From Actinobacteria bacterium UBA2272 (GTDB taxonomy: Bacteria; Actinomycetota; Coriobacteriia; Anaerosomatales; Anaerosomataceae), in assembly GCA_002347725.1 (NCBI GenBank), contig DDXA01000003.1:186001-250000 (forward strand): 64,000 bases of DNA, in the 5' to 3' direction. Position 1 is the first letter of the stretch, and each line of letters begins with the position of its first letter. The translations under genes were made by a program, and so were the position numbers. Under the pieces are notes generated by a model. It was not told the DNA's origin. It searched no databases and saw only the letters and a list, made by a program, of their open reading frames with translations. Below are positions 17,879 through 26,744 of the stretch, piece after piece.

Positions 17879-19219
17879 ATGAATTGGGTCGCTTCGCGCC
17901 ATGAGATGGTGACTATCCAGTGCCTTGAGGCACTGGAGTCGGCTGGTATTCAGACGTGTCTGTTTCACAATCGCGCGCTCTTCGAAGAGAAGTCACTTTC
18001 GGACTTGGACGTCGTTGTGGGAACTCGGGACTTGCGTGCCGTCGCGCGAGTCCTCGATGCGACACTGCGTCAAACGGGCGGCCGACTCATTCAGGGGATT
18101 CGGCACGAATCGACCGCCTGCTACTTCGTCGGCACCTATTGCGACGGCGCCGCCGTGCGCTTCCTCAAGTTCGACGTCGCTTCCGACTACCGAGCCGTAG
18201 GCGGCGTCTTCTTCAGTGGATCTGAGTTCATCGAGTCTCGCGTGAGATCCGGCGATTTCTGGCTGTCGCCTGTAGGTTTGCGATTTGCCTACTATCTGGT
18301 CAAGCGGTTGATCAAGGCCGACATCGGACCTGATCAACGACAGTACCTCTCTGGTCTGTACTCTCAGGATGCTGTGCAGTGTGACAACCAGATGCTTCGA
18401 CTGCTTGCCCTCCGCGACGTGACCCTTATCAAAGGTGCGCTCTCCGGGCGTGGCTGGACGGACGTGCTTGAGGATTTGCCTGGAATACGACGGCGTCTGA
18501 TGTGGCAGTCGTTTCTCAATCACCCGATCGGCTGTGCGGCCTACTTCCCTCGTGATGTTGTGCGCCGTTCATGGCGCGTGCTTTTTCCGACAGGGCTCTG
18601 GGTCGCGTTTCTCGGACCTGATGGTTCTGGAAAGTCAACAGTTTTGAGACTCACGAAGGAACGACTCGAACCGGCTTTTCGGTTGACGTGTGACTACCAT
18701 CTGCGCCCCGGAATTGTCGGACCCAAAGGTCGAGCCGGCGCGGAGACCGCGCCACATTCTCGTCCGCCTCGCGGCATCGCTGGTTCCATCGCGAAAGTCG
18801 GCATGATGTGGATCGACTATGCACTCGGGTACATTGCCCGCGTGCGCCCACGTTTGGTGCGCTCCACTCTCGTGTTGTTCGATCGCTGTTTTCACGATCT
18901 TGCTGTGGATCCACTGCGGTATAGGTATGGCGGCCCGCGCTGGCTCGCCGCCGTAGCAGCTAAGATGGCACCGAAGCCTGACATCTTCCTGGTTCTTGAT
19001 GCACCAACCGAGAGCCTGCAGGCGCGGAAGCAAGAGGTTGCTAGCCTTGAGTGTGAGCGACAGCGTGGCGAGTACAGAGAACTTGCTGCCAGACTAGGGG
19101 AGCGTGCGGTGGTGATCGATGCTTCGAGAACGCTACCCGCTGCGCTCGATGATGCATTGACTGCCGTCTTGACGCGTCTCCATGCGCGAACGGCTCGCAG
19201 ATGGGGCCTGCCGGTATGA
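17879..19219 (+). CDS. Nucleotidyltransferase-like domain fused to a thymidylate-kinase-like P-loop domain
   Basis: The 446-residue protein has an N-terminal region with KSLSDLDVVVG (about 38-48), resembling the Asp-x-Asp strand of nucleotidyltransferase folds but without the usual Gly-Ser. The C-terminal half is a P-loop kinase with Walker A FLGPDGSGKST (about 243-253), DRCFHDLAVDPLRY and LVLDAPTESLQARK, close to thymidylate kinases. The true substrate is unknown; such proteins occur in surface-polysaccharide clusters. ATG 17879 follows AGGAGA at 7-8 nt; GTG and ATG codons further upstream in frame are possible but lack good sites. It follows the previous gene by 175 bp and overlaps the next by 4 bp. 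Confidence 0.75.
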   Translation: MNWVASRHEMVTIQCLEALESAGIQTCLFHNRALFEEKSLSDLDVVVGTRDLRAVARVLDATLRQTGGRLIQGIRHESTACYFVGTYCDGAAVRFLKFDVASDYRAVGGVFFSGSEFIESRVRSGDFWLSPVGLRFAYYLVKRLIKADIGPDQRQYLSGLYSQDAVQCDNQMLRLLALRDVTLIKGALSGRGWTDVLEDLPGIRRRLMWQSFLNHPIGCAAYFPRDVVRRSWRVLFPTGLWVAFLGPDGSGKSTVLRLTKERLEPAFRLTCDYHLRPGIVGPKGRAGAETAPHSRPPRGIAGSIAKVGMMWIDYALGYIARVRPRLVRSTLVLFDRCFHDLAVDPLRYRYGGPRWLAAVAAKMAPKPDIFLVLDAPTESLQARKQEVASLECERQRGEYRELAARLGERAVVIDASRTLPAALDDALTAVLTRLHARTARRWGLPV

Positions 19220-20253
19220 GGACGAACCTGGAGTCCCTGCTTCCTCCGGGTACGCACGCTGTCGCCATGCCGAATTGGAGAGAGCCCAGGTTCCTCATGC
19301 CCGACGCGGGCGCGCGTCAGCGCTGGCGCCTGGGGGCGTTGTACCCAGCCGGTCGCTGGCAAGGGAAGGTACTCAAAGCACTGCTGCGCGTTTGGGTAGC
19401 GGTTGGTCTGGGAGCAACTCGTACCAGTGCCGATGCGAGTTGGGAGATTGGAACGTTTGTCGACGGCGCGGTGCCCAACGCGAGAACGGGAGTCGCCTGG
19501 ATTGGTCCGCCAGGGCCATCCCAGAAAGCGACCCTCGAACTCTCCGACGAAACGGGTCGAGTTGTCGCGTATGTGAAGTACGCAGAGACTAATCTTGGGA
19601 GGCGGCGGCTTCAGGCAGAGCGCGCAGCGCTCATAGCACTTCCAGAGGGAGTCGGACCGAGTGTGTTGCACTACGGACCGCTGCTTGAGGGTGAGGCTCT
19701 TTGCATCAGCCCGGTCCAGGGACACCATGTTCCCTCTAGCGCGAATCCCCCCTGCGGTCTGGTGGACGTCTTCGAGTCGATGCGTTCGGGGGAGTCTCTG
19801 CCAGCGTCTGAGCATCCGTGGCTGCGGCGCATCGCATCGAATTCCTCGGTCGACATCGCTCCATGGATTGCCACGCTGGGCGGACGCGACTGGGACGTTG
19901 TACGCATGCACGGTGATCTTGCACCGTGGAACGTCCTTATCGCCGATGGCGGGGCCGTGCGTCTGGTGGACTGGGAACATGCGAGCGAGAGCGGATTTCC
20001 GCTCGTGGACATGGCCTATTGGGTGTTACAGGTGGGGTGTCTGGTGCGCAGGTCGTCTCCCTCTCGGACTTTTCGGAAGGCCGTTAGGCACATCCTCGCC
20101 CTTGAAGGGGGCTCGATCGGGCTCGTCGAAGCGCAGTCGATTGTACGCCTGGCTGCGTTGATGGCGTATGAACATGCAAGTGAGGACGGTCACGGCGCAG
20201 CGTCGCGTGCGCAGGTGTGGCGGCGTACGGTATGGGAGTGTGACATCGCGTGA
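19216..20253 (+). CDS. Aminoglycoside-phosphotransferase/choline-kinase-like protein
   Basis: The 345-residue protein carries the kinase catalytic loop MHGDLAPWNVLIADG followed by VRLVDWEHAS, the Brenner motif and metal-binding Asp of the APH/ChoK fold. In this setting it more likely phosphorylates a sugar, lipid or small molecule than a drug. The N-terminal 100 residues are not recognised. ATG 19216 overlaps the previous stop (ATGA), and GTGA links it to the next gene, so the run 17879-22687 looks like one operon. Confidence 0.75.
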   Translation: MRTNLESLLPPGTHAVAMPNWREPRFLMPDAGARQRWRLGALYPAGRWQGKVLKALLRVWVAVGLGATRTSADASWEIGTFVDGAVPNARTGVAWIGPPGPSQKATLELSDETGRVVAYVKYAETNLGRRRLQAERAALIALPEGVGPSVLHYGPLLEGEALCISPVQGHHVPSSANPPCGLVDVFESMRSGESLPASEHPWLRRIASNSSVDIAPWIATLGGRDWDVVRMHGDLAPWNVLIADGGAVRLVDWEHASESGFPLVDMAYWVLQVGCLVRRSSPSRTFRKAVRHILALEGGSIGLVEAQSIVRLAALMAYEHASEDGHGAASRAQVWRRTVWECDIA

Positions 20254-21488
20254 CTCGACTCAAGGTCCTGATTTCTGCGTACGCCTGCGAACCGGGCTTG
20301 GGTTCCGAGCCCGGCGTCGGCTGGAATCTGGCGTGCTCACTCGGGACACTTCACGACGTCTGGGTGATTACGCGCGCAAACAACAGATCTAGTATCGAAT
20401 CTGCGCTTGCTGATGCGCCGATGGCGAGTGTGCACTGGGTGTACTACGACTTGCCCAAGACGGTTCGAGCTCTCAAGAGGGGGCAGTTCGGGGTGCGCCC
20501 GTATTACTACCTCTGGCAGATCGGGATACTTCGGGTTGCCCGACAGCTCCACGAGGACGTCAAGTTCGATGTCGTCCAACACGCCACATTTGCCAAGTAC
20601 TGGTCACCGAGTCTGCTTTCGCGCATTAACGCACCCTTTGTGTTTGGTCCCGTTGGGGGAGGTGAGTCGGCGCCGTTCGCGTTTTGGATGGGTTTCGGAT
20701 TCCGGGGCGTCGCGTACGAGACTGCTCGTCACTTACTGCGATGGTTGAGTGAACGTGATCCCATGGTTAGGCGAACCCTACGCGAGAGCGAGGCAGTTCT
20801 TGTCACAACCGAGGAGGCTGCGGCACGCGTCGCTAGCATTGGAGCCGAGGGGGTGCACGTACTCCCCGAGGCAGCGCTTTCACAGCAGGAGATCGACGAG
20901 CTTGGGCGGCGTGCTGAGATGTCGTCACCCGACAGACCACTTCGCTTTGTGAGCATGGGGCGACTGCTGCACTTTAAGGCGTTTGACTTGGCACTGCGCG
21001 CATTCGCTGACACAAGGCTGGAGGACGCTGAGTTCTGGATTGTTGGAGCCGGTCCGAAGCGCGCGTCACTCGAACGGCTCTCAGCCAGACTCGGGATAGC
21101 TGGACGGACTCGGTTTCTAGGAGCCCTACCGCGTAAGGACGCCCTGGACGTGCTCTGCCAGTGTGACATCCTCGTGCATCCTAGCCTTCATGAATCAGGG
21201 GGATGGGTCTGCCTCGAGGCAATGGCAGCAGCTCGTCCCGTCATCTGCATGGATCTTGGAGGAACCGCTGTCCAGGTCACCGAGAAGACCGGTATCAAGA
21301 TACCGGCACTGTCCCGGTCCCAGGCCGTGCAGGGGATTGCGTCGGCCATGCAACTCCTTGGCGGAGACCCCGTTCTGCGAGCCACGCTCGGCCAGGGCGG
21401 ACGGCGTCGAGTCCGTGAAAGCTTCGAATGGACAGCGCGGGCCCTTGAGATCACCGGCGTGTATGAAGACGTAGTGGGCCGGCAGTGA
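20250..21488 (+). CDS. Glycosyltransferase family 4 (GT-B)
   Basis: The 412-residue enzyme begins with AYACEPGLGSEPGVGWN, a nucleotide-sugar enzyme-like glycine-rich segment, followed by PFVFGPVGGGE, common to GT4 proteins. The C-terminal domain has FVSMGRLLHFKAFDLALRAF, WIVGAGP and the signature near residue 312 (HESGGWVCLEAMAAARPVI). GTG start in a GTGA overlap with the APH-like gene. Confidence 0.9.
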   Translation: MTRLKVLISAYACEPGLGSEPGVGWNLACSLGTLHDVWVITRANNRSSIESALADAPMASVHWVYYDLPKTVRALKRGQFGVRPYYYLWQIGILRVARQLHEDVKFDVVQHATFAKYWSPSLLSRINAPFVFGPVGGGESAPFAFWMGFGFRGVAYETARHLLRWLSERDPMVRRTLRESEAVLVTTEEAAARVASIGAEGVHVLPEAALSQQEIDELGRRAEMSSPDRPLRFVSMGRLLHFKAFDLALRAFADTRLEDAEFWIVGAGPKRASLERLSARLGIAGRTRFLGALPRKDALDVLCQCDILVHPSLHESGGWVCLEAMAAARPVICMDLGGTAVQVTEKTGIKIPALSRSQAVQGIASAMQLLGGDPVLRATLGQGGRRRVRESFEWTARALEITGVYEDVVGRQ

Positions 21489-22687
21489 AGATTGCCCTCA
21501 TCCACAACTACTACCGTCTGACTGGTGGAGAAGAGGCCGTGCTCGCGGCTGAGAAGCTGCTAGTGGAGGACGCGGGACACGAAGTCGTCATGTTCACGAA
21601 GAGCAGTTCCGATGTCTCGGAGCGCGGATTTCTGGGCGGACTCAGGCTCGCGGTACAGACCATATACAGTCGGGGAGTCCGGCGGGAACTGATGGAGTTC
21701 ATGATCCGCGAGCGGCCGAACATCGCCCACTTCCACAACACGTTCCCGTTGATATCACCCTCTGCCTATGACGCATGCCGAAAGGCCGGCATCCCCGTCG
21801 TTCAGACGCTACACAACTATCGGCTGATATGTCCGGCGGCCACACTCTCTAGGAACGGATCGCCGTGCAATCAGTGCGTCGGTCGTCGCGTCGCATGGCC
21901 TGGCGTTCTTCACAGTTGCTATCGTTCCAGTCTCCCGGCCACATTGGCTGTGACGCTGATGCTCGCCACGCACAGGGCAATCGGGACATGGACTTCCGCT
22001 GTAGACACGTACATCGTGCTCACGGAGTTCGCTCGGGACCGCTTCATAGAAGGGGGTCTACCCGCTGACCGCCTGGTTGTGAAGCCGAACTTCGTCTATC
22101 CAGATCCTGGCCCAGGGGCTCATGAGGGTGGCTTTGCTCTGTTCGTCGGTCGACTATCGCGTGACAAGGGACTGCCGACGGTACTCGCTGCTTGGCAGGG
22201 GATGGGGGGGACGCTCCCCCTGAAGATCGTTGGCGCGGAGGTCCCACAGAGTGATCAGGCCGTGCCACACAGAGGAATTCAAGGCGTGGAGTGGATCGGC
22301 ACTGTTGCGCATGCTGACCTCTTGAGGATGATGCAGGATGCGATGATGCTGGTCTTCGCCTCGCCGTTGCATGAGGGCATGCCGAGCGTCATCCTCGAGG
22401 CTTTCGCGACCGGACTCGTCGTGGTTGCCGCAGACATGGGTGGTGCGAAGTCGCTTGTTGAGGACGGCCGGAATGGAGTTCTCTTTAAGGCAGGGGACGC
22501 GCAAGCGCTCACCTCCGCAGTTGCCCGAGTTTGCGGCGATGCGGATTCCCGAGCGCGAATGGGCACCGCTGCTCGAGCGGACTTCCTACGGTCTCACACG
22601 GCCACTCGGAGCCTCAATCGGCTCTTGGACATCTATCGAGGTGCCGCCGATAGTGCCGACAGACCGTCTGTGAATCAAGCACGGTAG
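21485..22687 (+). CDS. Glycosyltransferase family 4 (GT-B)
   Basis: The 400-residue protein has HNYYRLTGGEEAVLAAE at the N-terminus, PVVQTLHNYRLICPAATL in the first domain, FVGRLSRDKGLPTVL at the start of the second and the signature near residue 296 (HEGMPSVILEAFATGLVVV). GTG start overlapping the preceding stop (GTGA). It is the last of this coupled run; 92 bp with a possible new promoter follow. Confidence 0.9.
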   Translation: MKIALIHNYYRLTGGEEAVLAAEKLLVEDAGHEVVMFTKSSSDVSERGFLGGLRLAVQTIYSRGVRRELMEFMIRERPNIAHFHNTFPLISPSAYDACRKAGIPVVQTLHNYRLICPAATLSRNGSPCNQCVGRRVAWPGVLHSCYRSSLPATLAVTLMLATHRAIGTWTSAVDTYIVLTEFARDRFIEGGLPADRLVVKPNFVYPDPGPGAHEGGFALFVGRLSRDKGLPTVLAAWQGMGGTLPLKIVGAEVPQSDQAVPHRGIQGVEWIGTVAHADLLRMMQDAMMLVFASPLHEGMPSVILEAFATGLVVVAADMGGAKSLVEDGRNGVLFKAGDAQALTSAVARVCGDADSRARMGTAARADFLRSHTATRSLNRLLDIYRGAADSADRPSVNQAR

Positions 22688-22708
22688 GTTTCGGTCGAGC
22701 GAGTTGGG

Positions 22709-22714
22709 TACAAT
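22709..22714 (+). promoter_or_regulatory. Possible -10 element before the epimerase gene
   Basis: TACAAT preceded by TTGGG lies 66 bp upstream of the epimerase ATG. No convincing -35 was found, so this is weak support for a new transcription start. Confidence 0.35.
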
Positions 22715-22779
22715 CGGTCGAGTGTTAATGACCATAGGAAGATGCGGCGATTCATGTCGCACGAGTTGGAAGGGGCAAG

Positions 22780-23781
22780 ATGCAACCCACCGCACTTGTG
22801 ACCGGAGCTGCTGGGTTCATCGGCTCGCACCTTTCCGAGACGCTCGTGGCCGATGGCTATCGCGTTGTAGGGATTGATGCGTTCCGTGACTACTACCCAC
22901 GGGTGTACAAGGAGCGCAACGTGGAAGGGTTGCTGGCCACAGGCGAGTTTCTCTTGCATGATGTTGATCTCTTGGCGCTGCGAGAACCGGAGTCGTCCGA
23001 CGCGAGTCTGTTGCGCAACTCGGTACGCGATGCGGACGTGGTGTTTCACTTAGCTGCACAAGCCGGTGTGCGCGGCTCTTGGGGCGACGACTTCCACATC
23101 TACACGGACAACAACGTGCTGGCGACCCAAATGCTGCTCGAGGTTGCCAAGGATGAGGGAGTGCACCGGTTCGTCTATGCATCGACCTCGTCGGTGTATG
23201 GCGACACTGACGTTCTCCCTATGCGCGAAGATGCGGTGTGCCACCCGTTCTCACCCTACGGTGTCTCCAAACTCGCTGGGGAACATCTGTGTTACCTATA
23301 TGGTCGGAACTTCGGCGTCCCCACAGTCGCCGTGCGGTTCTTCACTGTCTATGGTGAGCGCCAGCGGCCCGACATGGCCTTTCATCGCTTCATTAGGATG
23401 ATGAGGTCGAATATGGCGATTCCCATATACGGTGACGGTGGGCAAACACGCGACTTTACGTACGTCAGCGACATTGCCGCAGGCCTCGTTGCAGCTTGCG
23501 GCGCTCCTGCGGGCGAACTCCTCAACCTCGGCGGCGGATCTCGCGTCTCTTTGTTGGATGCGATCGAAGTATTGGGTGAAGTCCTGGGTTGCGCACCCCG
23601 GCTGGATGTTCGCGAGAAGCAGGCGGGTGATGTGCGTGACACTTGGGCTTCTCTCGAGCACTCGAAGGAGTTGATCGGGTACAAGCCGCAGGTGTCACTG
23701 GCCGAGGGCCTTGCCGCGGAGGTTGAATGGCTGTCCGCATTGTCTGCCGAGCCGGGCTTCCCTTGGGGCACCGAGCTGTGA
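22780..23781 (+). CDS. NAD-dependent nucleotide-sugar epimerase (extended SDR)
   Basis: The 333-residue protein has the NAD-binding TGAAGFIGS (8-16), HLAAQAGVRGSW, the catalytic YxxxK pair (Y160, K164 in YGVSK) and RFFTVYGERQRPDMAFHRFI, which resembles UDP-glucuronate 4-epimerases more than plain GalE. With Ugd encoded at 26745 supplying UDP-glucuronate, conversion to UDP-galacturonate is plausible, but UDP-glucose or GlcNAc 4-epimerisation cannot be excluded. ATG 22780 follows AAGGGG at about 6 nt. Confidence 0.85.
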   Translation: MQPTALVTGAAGFIGSHLSETLVADGYRVVGIDAFRDYYPRVYKERNVEGLLATGEFLLHDVDLLALREPESSDASLLRNSVRDADVVFHLAAQAGVRGSWGDDFHIYTDNNVLATQMLLEVAKDEGVHRFVYASTSSVYGDTDVLPMREDAVCHPFSPYGVSKLAGEHLCYLYGRNFGVPTVAVRFFTVYGERQRPDMAFHRFIRMMRSNMAIPIYGDGGQTRDFTYVSDIAAGLVAACGAPAGELLNLGGGSRVSLLDAIEVLGEVLGCAPRLDVREKQAGDVRDTWASLEHSKELIGYKPQVSLAEGLAAEVEWLSALSAEPGFPWGTEL

Positions 23782-23916
23782 GAGGCATCCAGGAGTGGCG
23801 AACGACTCGGGGTTCAGATTGGCAGTGAGTCAAGACAAGTGGCGAGTCTCTTTGGTCGGTTTGCGCTTCCTGGGGACTTCCAAGCTGACCGGGTACCACT
23901 CTCTCGGAGGTTGTGC

Positions 23917-24702
23917 GTGTCAAGAACCGAGCTCGGACGTGAACACGTTGCTGGAATTCCGATAGCGCGTGCTGGCCTCGACCAGGCGAACGAGTTCATC
24001 CTCACCGACGCTGCGGCGGGGCTTGGGCGCTTGTACGCCTTCATCAACGCGCACTCGTCGAAGCTGCGCCGTGAGGGTACTGCCTACGCGCGAGTGATTG
24101 CCGACCAGGCTCGCACAATGGGCCTGGCTGATGGTGCCTCCGTGACACATGCGGCGAAGCTCCTCGGCTACGGCGACATCGGCCGGTGCCCGGGTCCGGA
24201 CCTGATGGAAGCGGTCTGCGCGAGAGCTGCCGCCGATGGCACCCCGATCTTCCTGCTCGGCGGCGCGGAGGGCGTGGTCGACGTGCTTGCCGATGCGCTG
24301 CGCTCGCGCCACGGGGGCCTGTTCGTCGCGGGTACCGCCACGCCCGCCTTCGGCGAGTGGTCCGATGAGGAGAACCGCAGGCTGGTGGAGGCGGTGACGG
24401 CTTCCGGCGCGCGCATCCTGTTCATGGGCGTGTCCGCACCAAAGCAGGAGATCTGGGCGTACGAGCACCTCGACGACCTCGGCATGCCGATCGTCTGCGT
24501 GGGCGCCGCGTTCGACTTCGGCACCGGACGCAAGTCACGGGCGCCTGAATGGATGCGCAAGGCCGGGCTGGAGTGGGTGCACCGTCTGCTTTCCGAGCCC
24601 GGGCGGATGTGGAAGCGCTACCTGGTGGGCAACACGCTCTTCATGTGGGACGTGCTCCGGTACGGGCGCAAGCCGGCTCCGCTCCCTCGCTCGGACACCT
24701 GA
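23917..24702 (+). CDS. WecG/TagA/CpsF-family glycosyltransferase (GT26)
   Basis: Members transfer ManNAc or related sugars onto lipid-linked intermediates in teichoic acid, ECA or capsule synthesis. The 261-residue protein shows FLLGGAEGVVDVLADAL, the core LFMGVSAPKQE (about 168-178), VGAAFDFGTG and EWVHRLLSEPGRMWKRYL. GTG 23917 follows CGGAGG at 6 nt; an earlier in-frame start would add an unconserved tail. WecB at 40387 could supply UDP-ManNAc. High GC third positions resume here after the lower-GC stretch. Confidence 0.88.
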   Translation: MSRTELGREHVAGIPIARAGLDQANEFILTDAAAGLGRLYAFINAHSSKLRREGTAYARVIADQARTMGLADGASVTHAAKLLGYGDIGRCPGPDLMEAVCARAAADGTPIFLLGGAEGVVDVLADALRSRHGGLFVAGTATPAFGEWSDEENRRLVEAVTASGARILFMGVSAPKQEIWAYEHLDDLGMPIVCVGAAFDFGTGRKSRAPEWMRKAGLEWVHRLLSEPGRMWKRYLVGNTLFMWDVLRYGRKPAPLPRSDT

Positions 24703-24744
24703 TACCATGCTTGCGGTGACGACATGCGCTCCGGAGGAGTCCTC

Positions 24745-25791
24745 ATGAAGAAGGCACTGATCACCGGCATCACGGGCCAGGACGGCTCGTTCTTAGCCGA
24801 ACTACTGCTCGAGAAGGGGTATGAGGTCCACGGCATCATCCGCCGGGCCTCCACCTTCAACACCGACCGGATCGACCACATCTACCGCGATCCGCACGAG
24901 AGCGGCGCGCGGCTGTTCCTGCACTATGGCGACCTCACCGACGGCACCGGCTTGCGTCGCGTGCTGGAGAAGGTGCAGCCGCAGGAGGTCTACAACCTCG
25001 GCGCACAGTCGCACGTGATGGTCTCCTTCGACCAGCCCGAGTACACCGCCGACGTGGTGGGCACCGGCACACTGCGTCTGCTCGATGCGGTGCGCGACTA
25101 CTGCGATACCACCGGAAGCCCGGTGCGCGTCTATCAGGCAGGCTCGTCGGAGATGTTCGGCGCGCAGGCGCCGCCGCAAAGCGAAGCCACGCCGTTCTAC
25201 CCGAGGAGCCCGTACTCCGTGGCCAAGCTGGCCGGCTACTGGTACTGCGTGAACTACCGTGAGGCGTACGGCATGTTCATCGCCAACGGCATCCTGTTCA
25301 ACCACGAGTCGGAGCGCCGCGGCGAGACGTTCGTCACGCGCAAGGTCACACGCGCGGTCGGCCGCATCAAGCATGGCCTGCAGGACAAGCTCTACCTCGG
25401 CAACCTGGACGCCAAGCGCGACTGGGGCTACGCGCCGGACTACGTTGAGGCCATGTGGCTCATGCTGCAGGCCGATGCGCCGGACGACTACGTGGTGGCC
25501 ACCGGCTCGGCGTACTCGGTTCGCGAGTTCGTTGAGGCCGCCTTTGCCGAGGTCGGTCTGGACTGGCAGGACTACGTCGAGATCGACCCGCGCTACTTCC
25601 GCCCCACGGAGGTGGACCACCTGCTCGGCGATGCCACGAAGGTACGCGAGAATCTCGGCTGGACGCCCAAGGTGGACTTCGCCGAACTGGTGCGCCGGAT
25701 GGTTGCCCACGACCTCGAGCTTGCGGCACAGGAGAAGACGCTCACCGACGCCGGCCATACGGTCGGCCTGAGGAGCGTCAGGCATGGATAG
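24745..25791 (+). CDS. gmd: GDP-mannose 4,6-dehydratase
   Basis: Converts GDP-mannose to GDP-4-keto-6-deoxymannose, the first step to GDP-fucose or GDP-rhamnose. The 348 residues contain TGITGQDG (7-14), RRASTFNTDRIDHIY, NLGAQSHVMVSFDQPEYT, the catalytic Y157/K161 pair (YSVAK), and NHESERRGETFVTRK, typical of Gmd. ATG 24745 is 5 nt after GGAGGAG; an upstream ATG at 24724 is less likely. The gene overlaps fcl by 8 bp, so the two are coupled. Confidence 0.96.
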   Translation: MKKALITGITGQDGSFLAELLLEKGYEVHGIIRRASTFNTDRIDHIYRDPHESGARLFLHYGDLTDGTGLRRVLEKVQPQEVYNLGAQSHVMVSFDQPEYTADVVGTGTLRLLDAVRDYCDTTGSPVRVYQAGSSEMFGAQAPPQSEATPFYPRSPYSVAKLAGYWYCVNYREAYGMFIANGILFNHESERRGETFVTRKVTRAVGRIKHGLQDKLYLGNLDAKRDWGYAPDYVEAMWLMLQADAPDDYVVATGSAYSVREFVEAAFAEVGLDWQDYVEIDPRYFRPTEVDHLLGDATKVRENLGWTPKVDFAELVRRMVAHDLELAAQEKTLTDAGHTVGLRSVRHG

Positions 25792-26716
25792 AACGAGCCG
25801 GATCTACGTTGCCGGGCACCGCGGGCTGGTGGGCTCGGCTATCGTACGCAGGCTCGAGCGCGAGGGGCTTGGCGGGATCGTCACGCGCACACGCCACGAA
25901 CTCGACCTCACAGACCAGGCCGCAGTGCGCGCGTTCTTCGAGAGTGAGCGTCCGGAGTACGTCTTCCTGGCCGCCGCTAAGGTGGGCGGCATCATGGCCA
26001 ACAGCACGTACCCGGCCGACTTCATCCGCGAGAATCTCCAGGTGCAGACCAACGTCATCGATTCGGCGTACCGTGCAGGCGTGGCCAAGCTCCTGTTCCT
26101 CGGCAGCAGCTGCATCTACCCTAAGCTCGCGCCGCAGCCGCTCAAGGAGGAGTACCTGCTCACCGGACCCCTCGAGCCCACCAACGAGCCGTACGCGGTG
26201 GCCAAGATTGCCGGGATCGTGATGGCGCAGAGCTACCGGCGGCAGTACGGCTTTGACGCGATCAGCCTCATGCCCACCAATCTGTATGGCCCGGGCGACA
26301 ACTTCGACCTGACGAGCTCGCACGTGCTGCCCGCGCTCATTCGCAAGATCCATGAGGCCCACGCGGCAGGCGAGCCCACGGTGACCGTGTGGGGGACCGG
26401 CACGCCGCGCCGCGAGTTCCTGCACGTTGACGACCTGGCCGACGCCGCCGTCTTCCTGATGGAGCGCTACGAGAGCGACGAGATCGTGAACGTGGGGACC
26501 GGTACCGACGTGAGCATCGGCGAGCTTGCCACGCTCATCGCCGACGTTGTGGGCTACACGGGCGAGATCGTCTACGACACCACCAAGCCCGACGGCACGC
26601 CGCGCAAGCTGCTGGACGTCTCGCGGCTTGCCGCACTCGACTGGCGACCGTCGATAGCGCTGCGTGAGGGGATCGAGAGCACGTACCGGTGGTATGTGGA
26701 GCACGCGGAGAGCTGA
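25784..26716 (+). CDS. fcl: GDP-L-fucose synthase
   Basis: Epimerase/reductase that turns the Gmd product into GDP-L-fucose with NADPH. The 310-residue protein has AGHRGLVGS (10-18), FLAAAKVGGIMANSTYPADF, FLGSSCIYPK, Y137/K141 (YAVAK) and NLYGPGDNFDLTSSHVLPAL, all characteristic of GDP-fucose synthases. The start lies inside the gmd 3' end. Confidence 0.96.
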   Translation: MDRTSRIYVAGHRGLVGSAIVRRLEREGLGGIVTRTRHELDLTDQAAVRAFFESERPEYVFLAAAKVGGIMANSTYPADFIRENLQVQTNVIDSAYRAGVAKLLFLGSSCIYPKLAPQPLKEEYLLTGPLEPTNEPYAVAKIAGIVMAQSYRRQYGFDAISLMPTNLYGPGDNFDLTSSHVLPALIRKIHEAHAAGEPTVTVWGTGTPRREFLHVDDLADAAVFLMERYESDEIVNVGTGTDVSIGELATLIADVVGYTGEIVYDTTKPDGTPRKLLDVSRLAALDWRPSIALREGIESTYRWYVEHAES

Positions 26717-26744
26717 GCAGCCCCGCAGGGTGAAGGGTGAGCAT

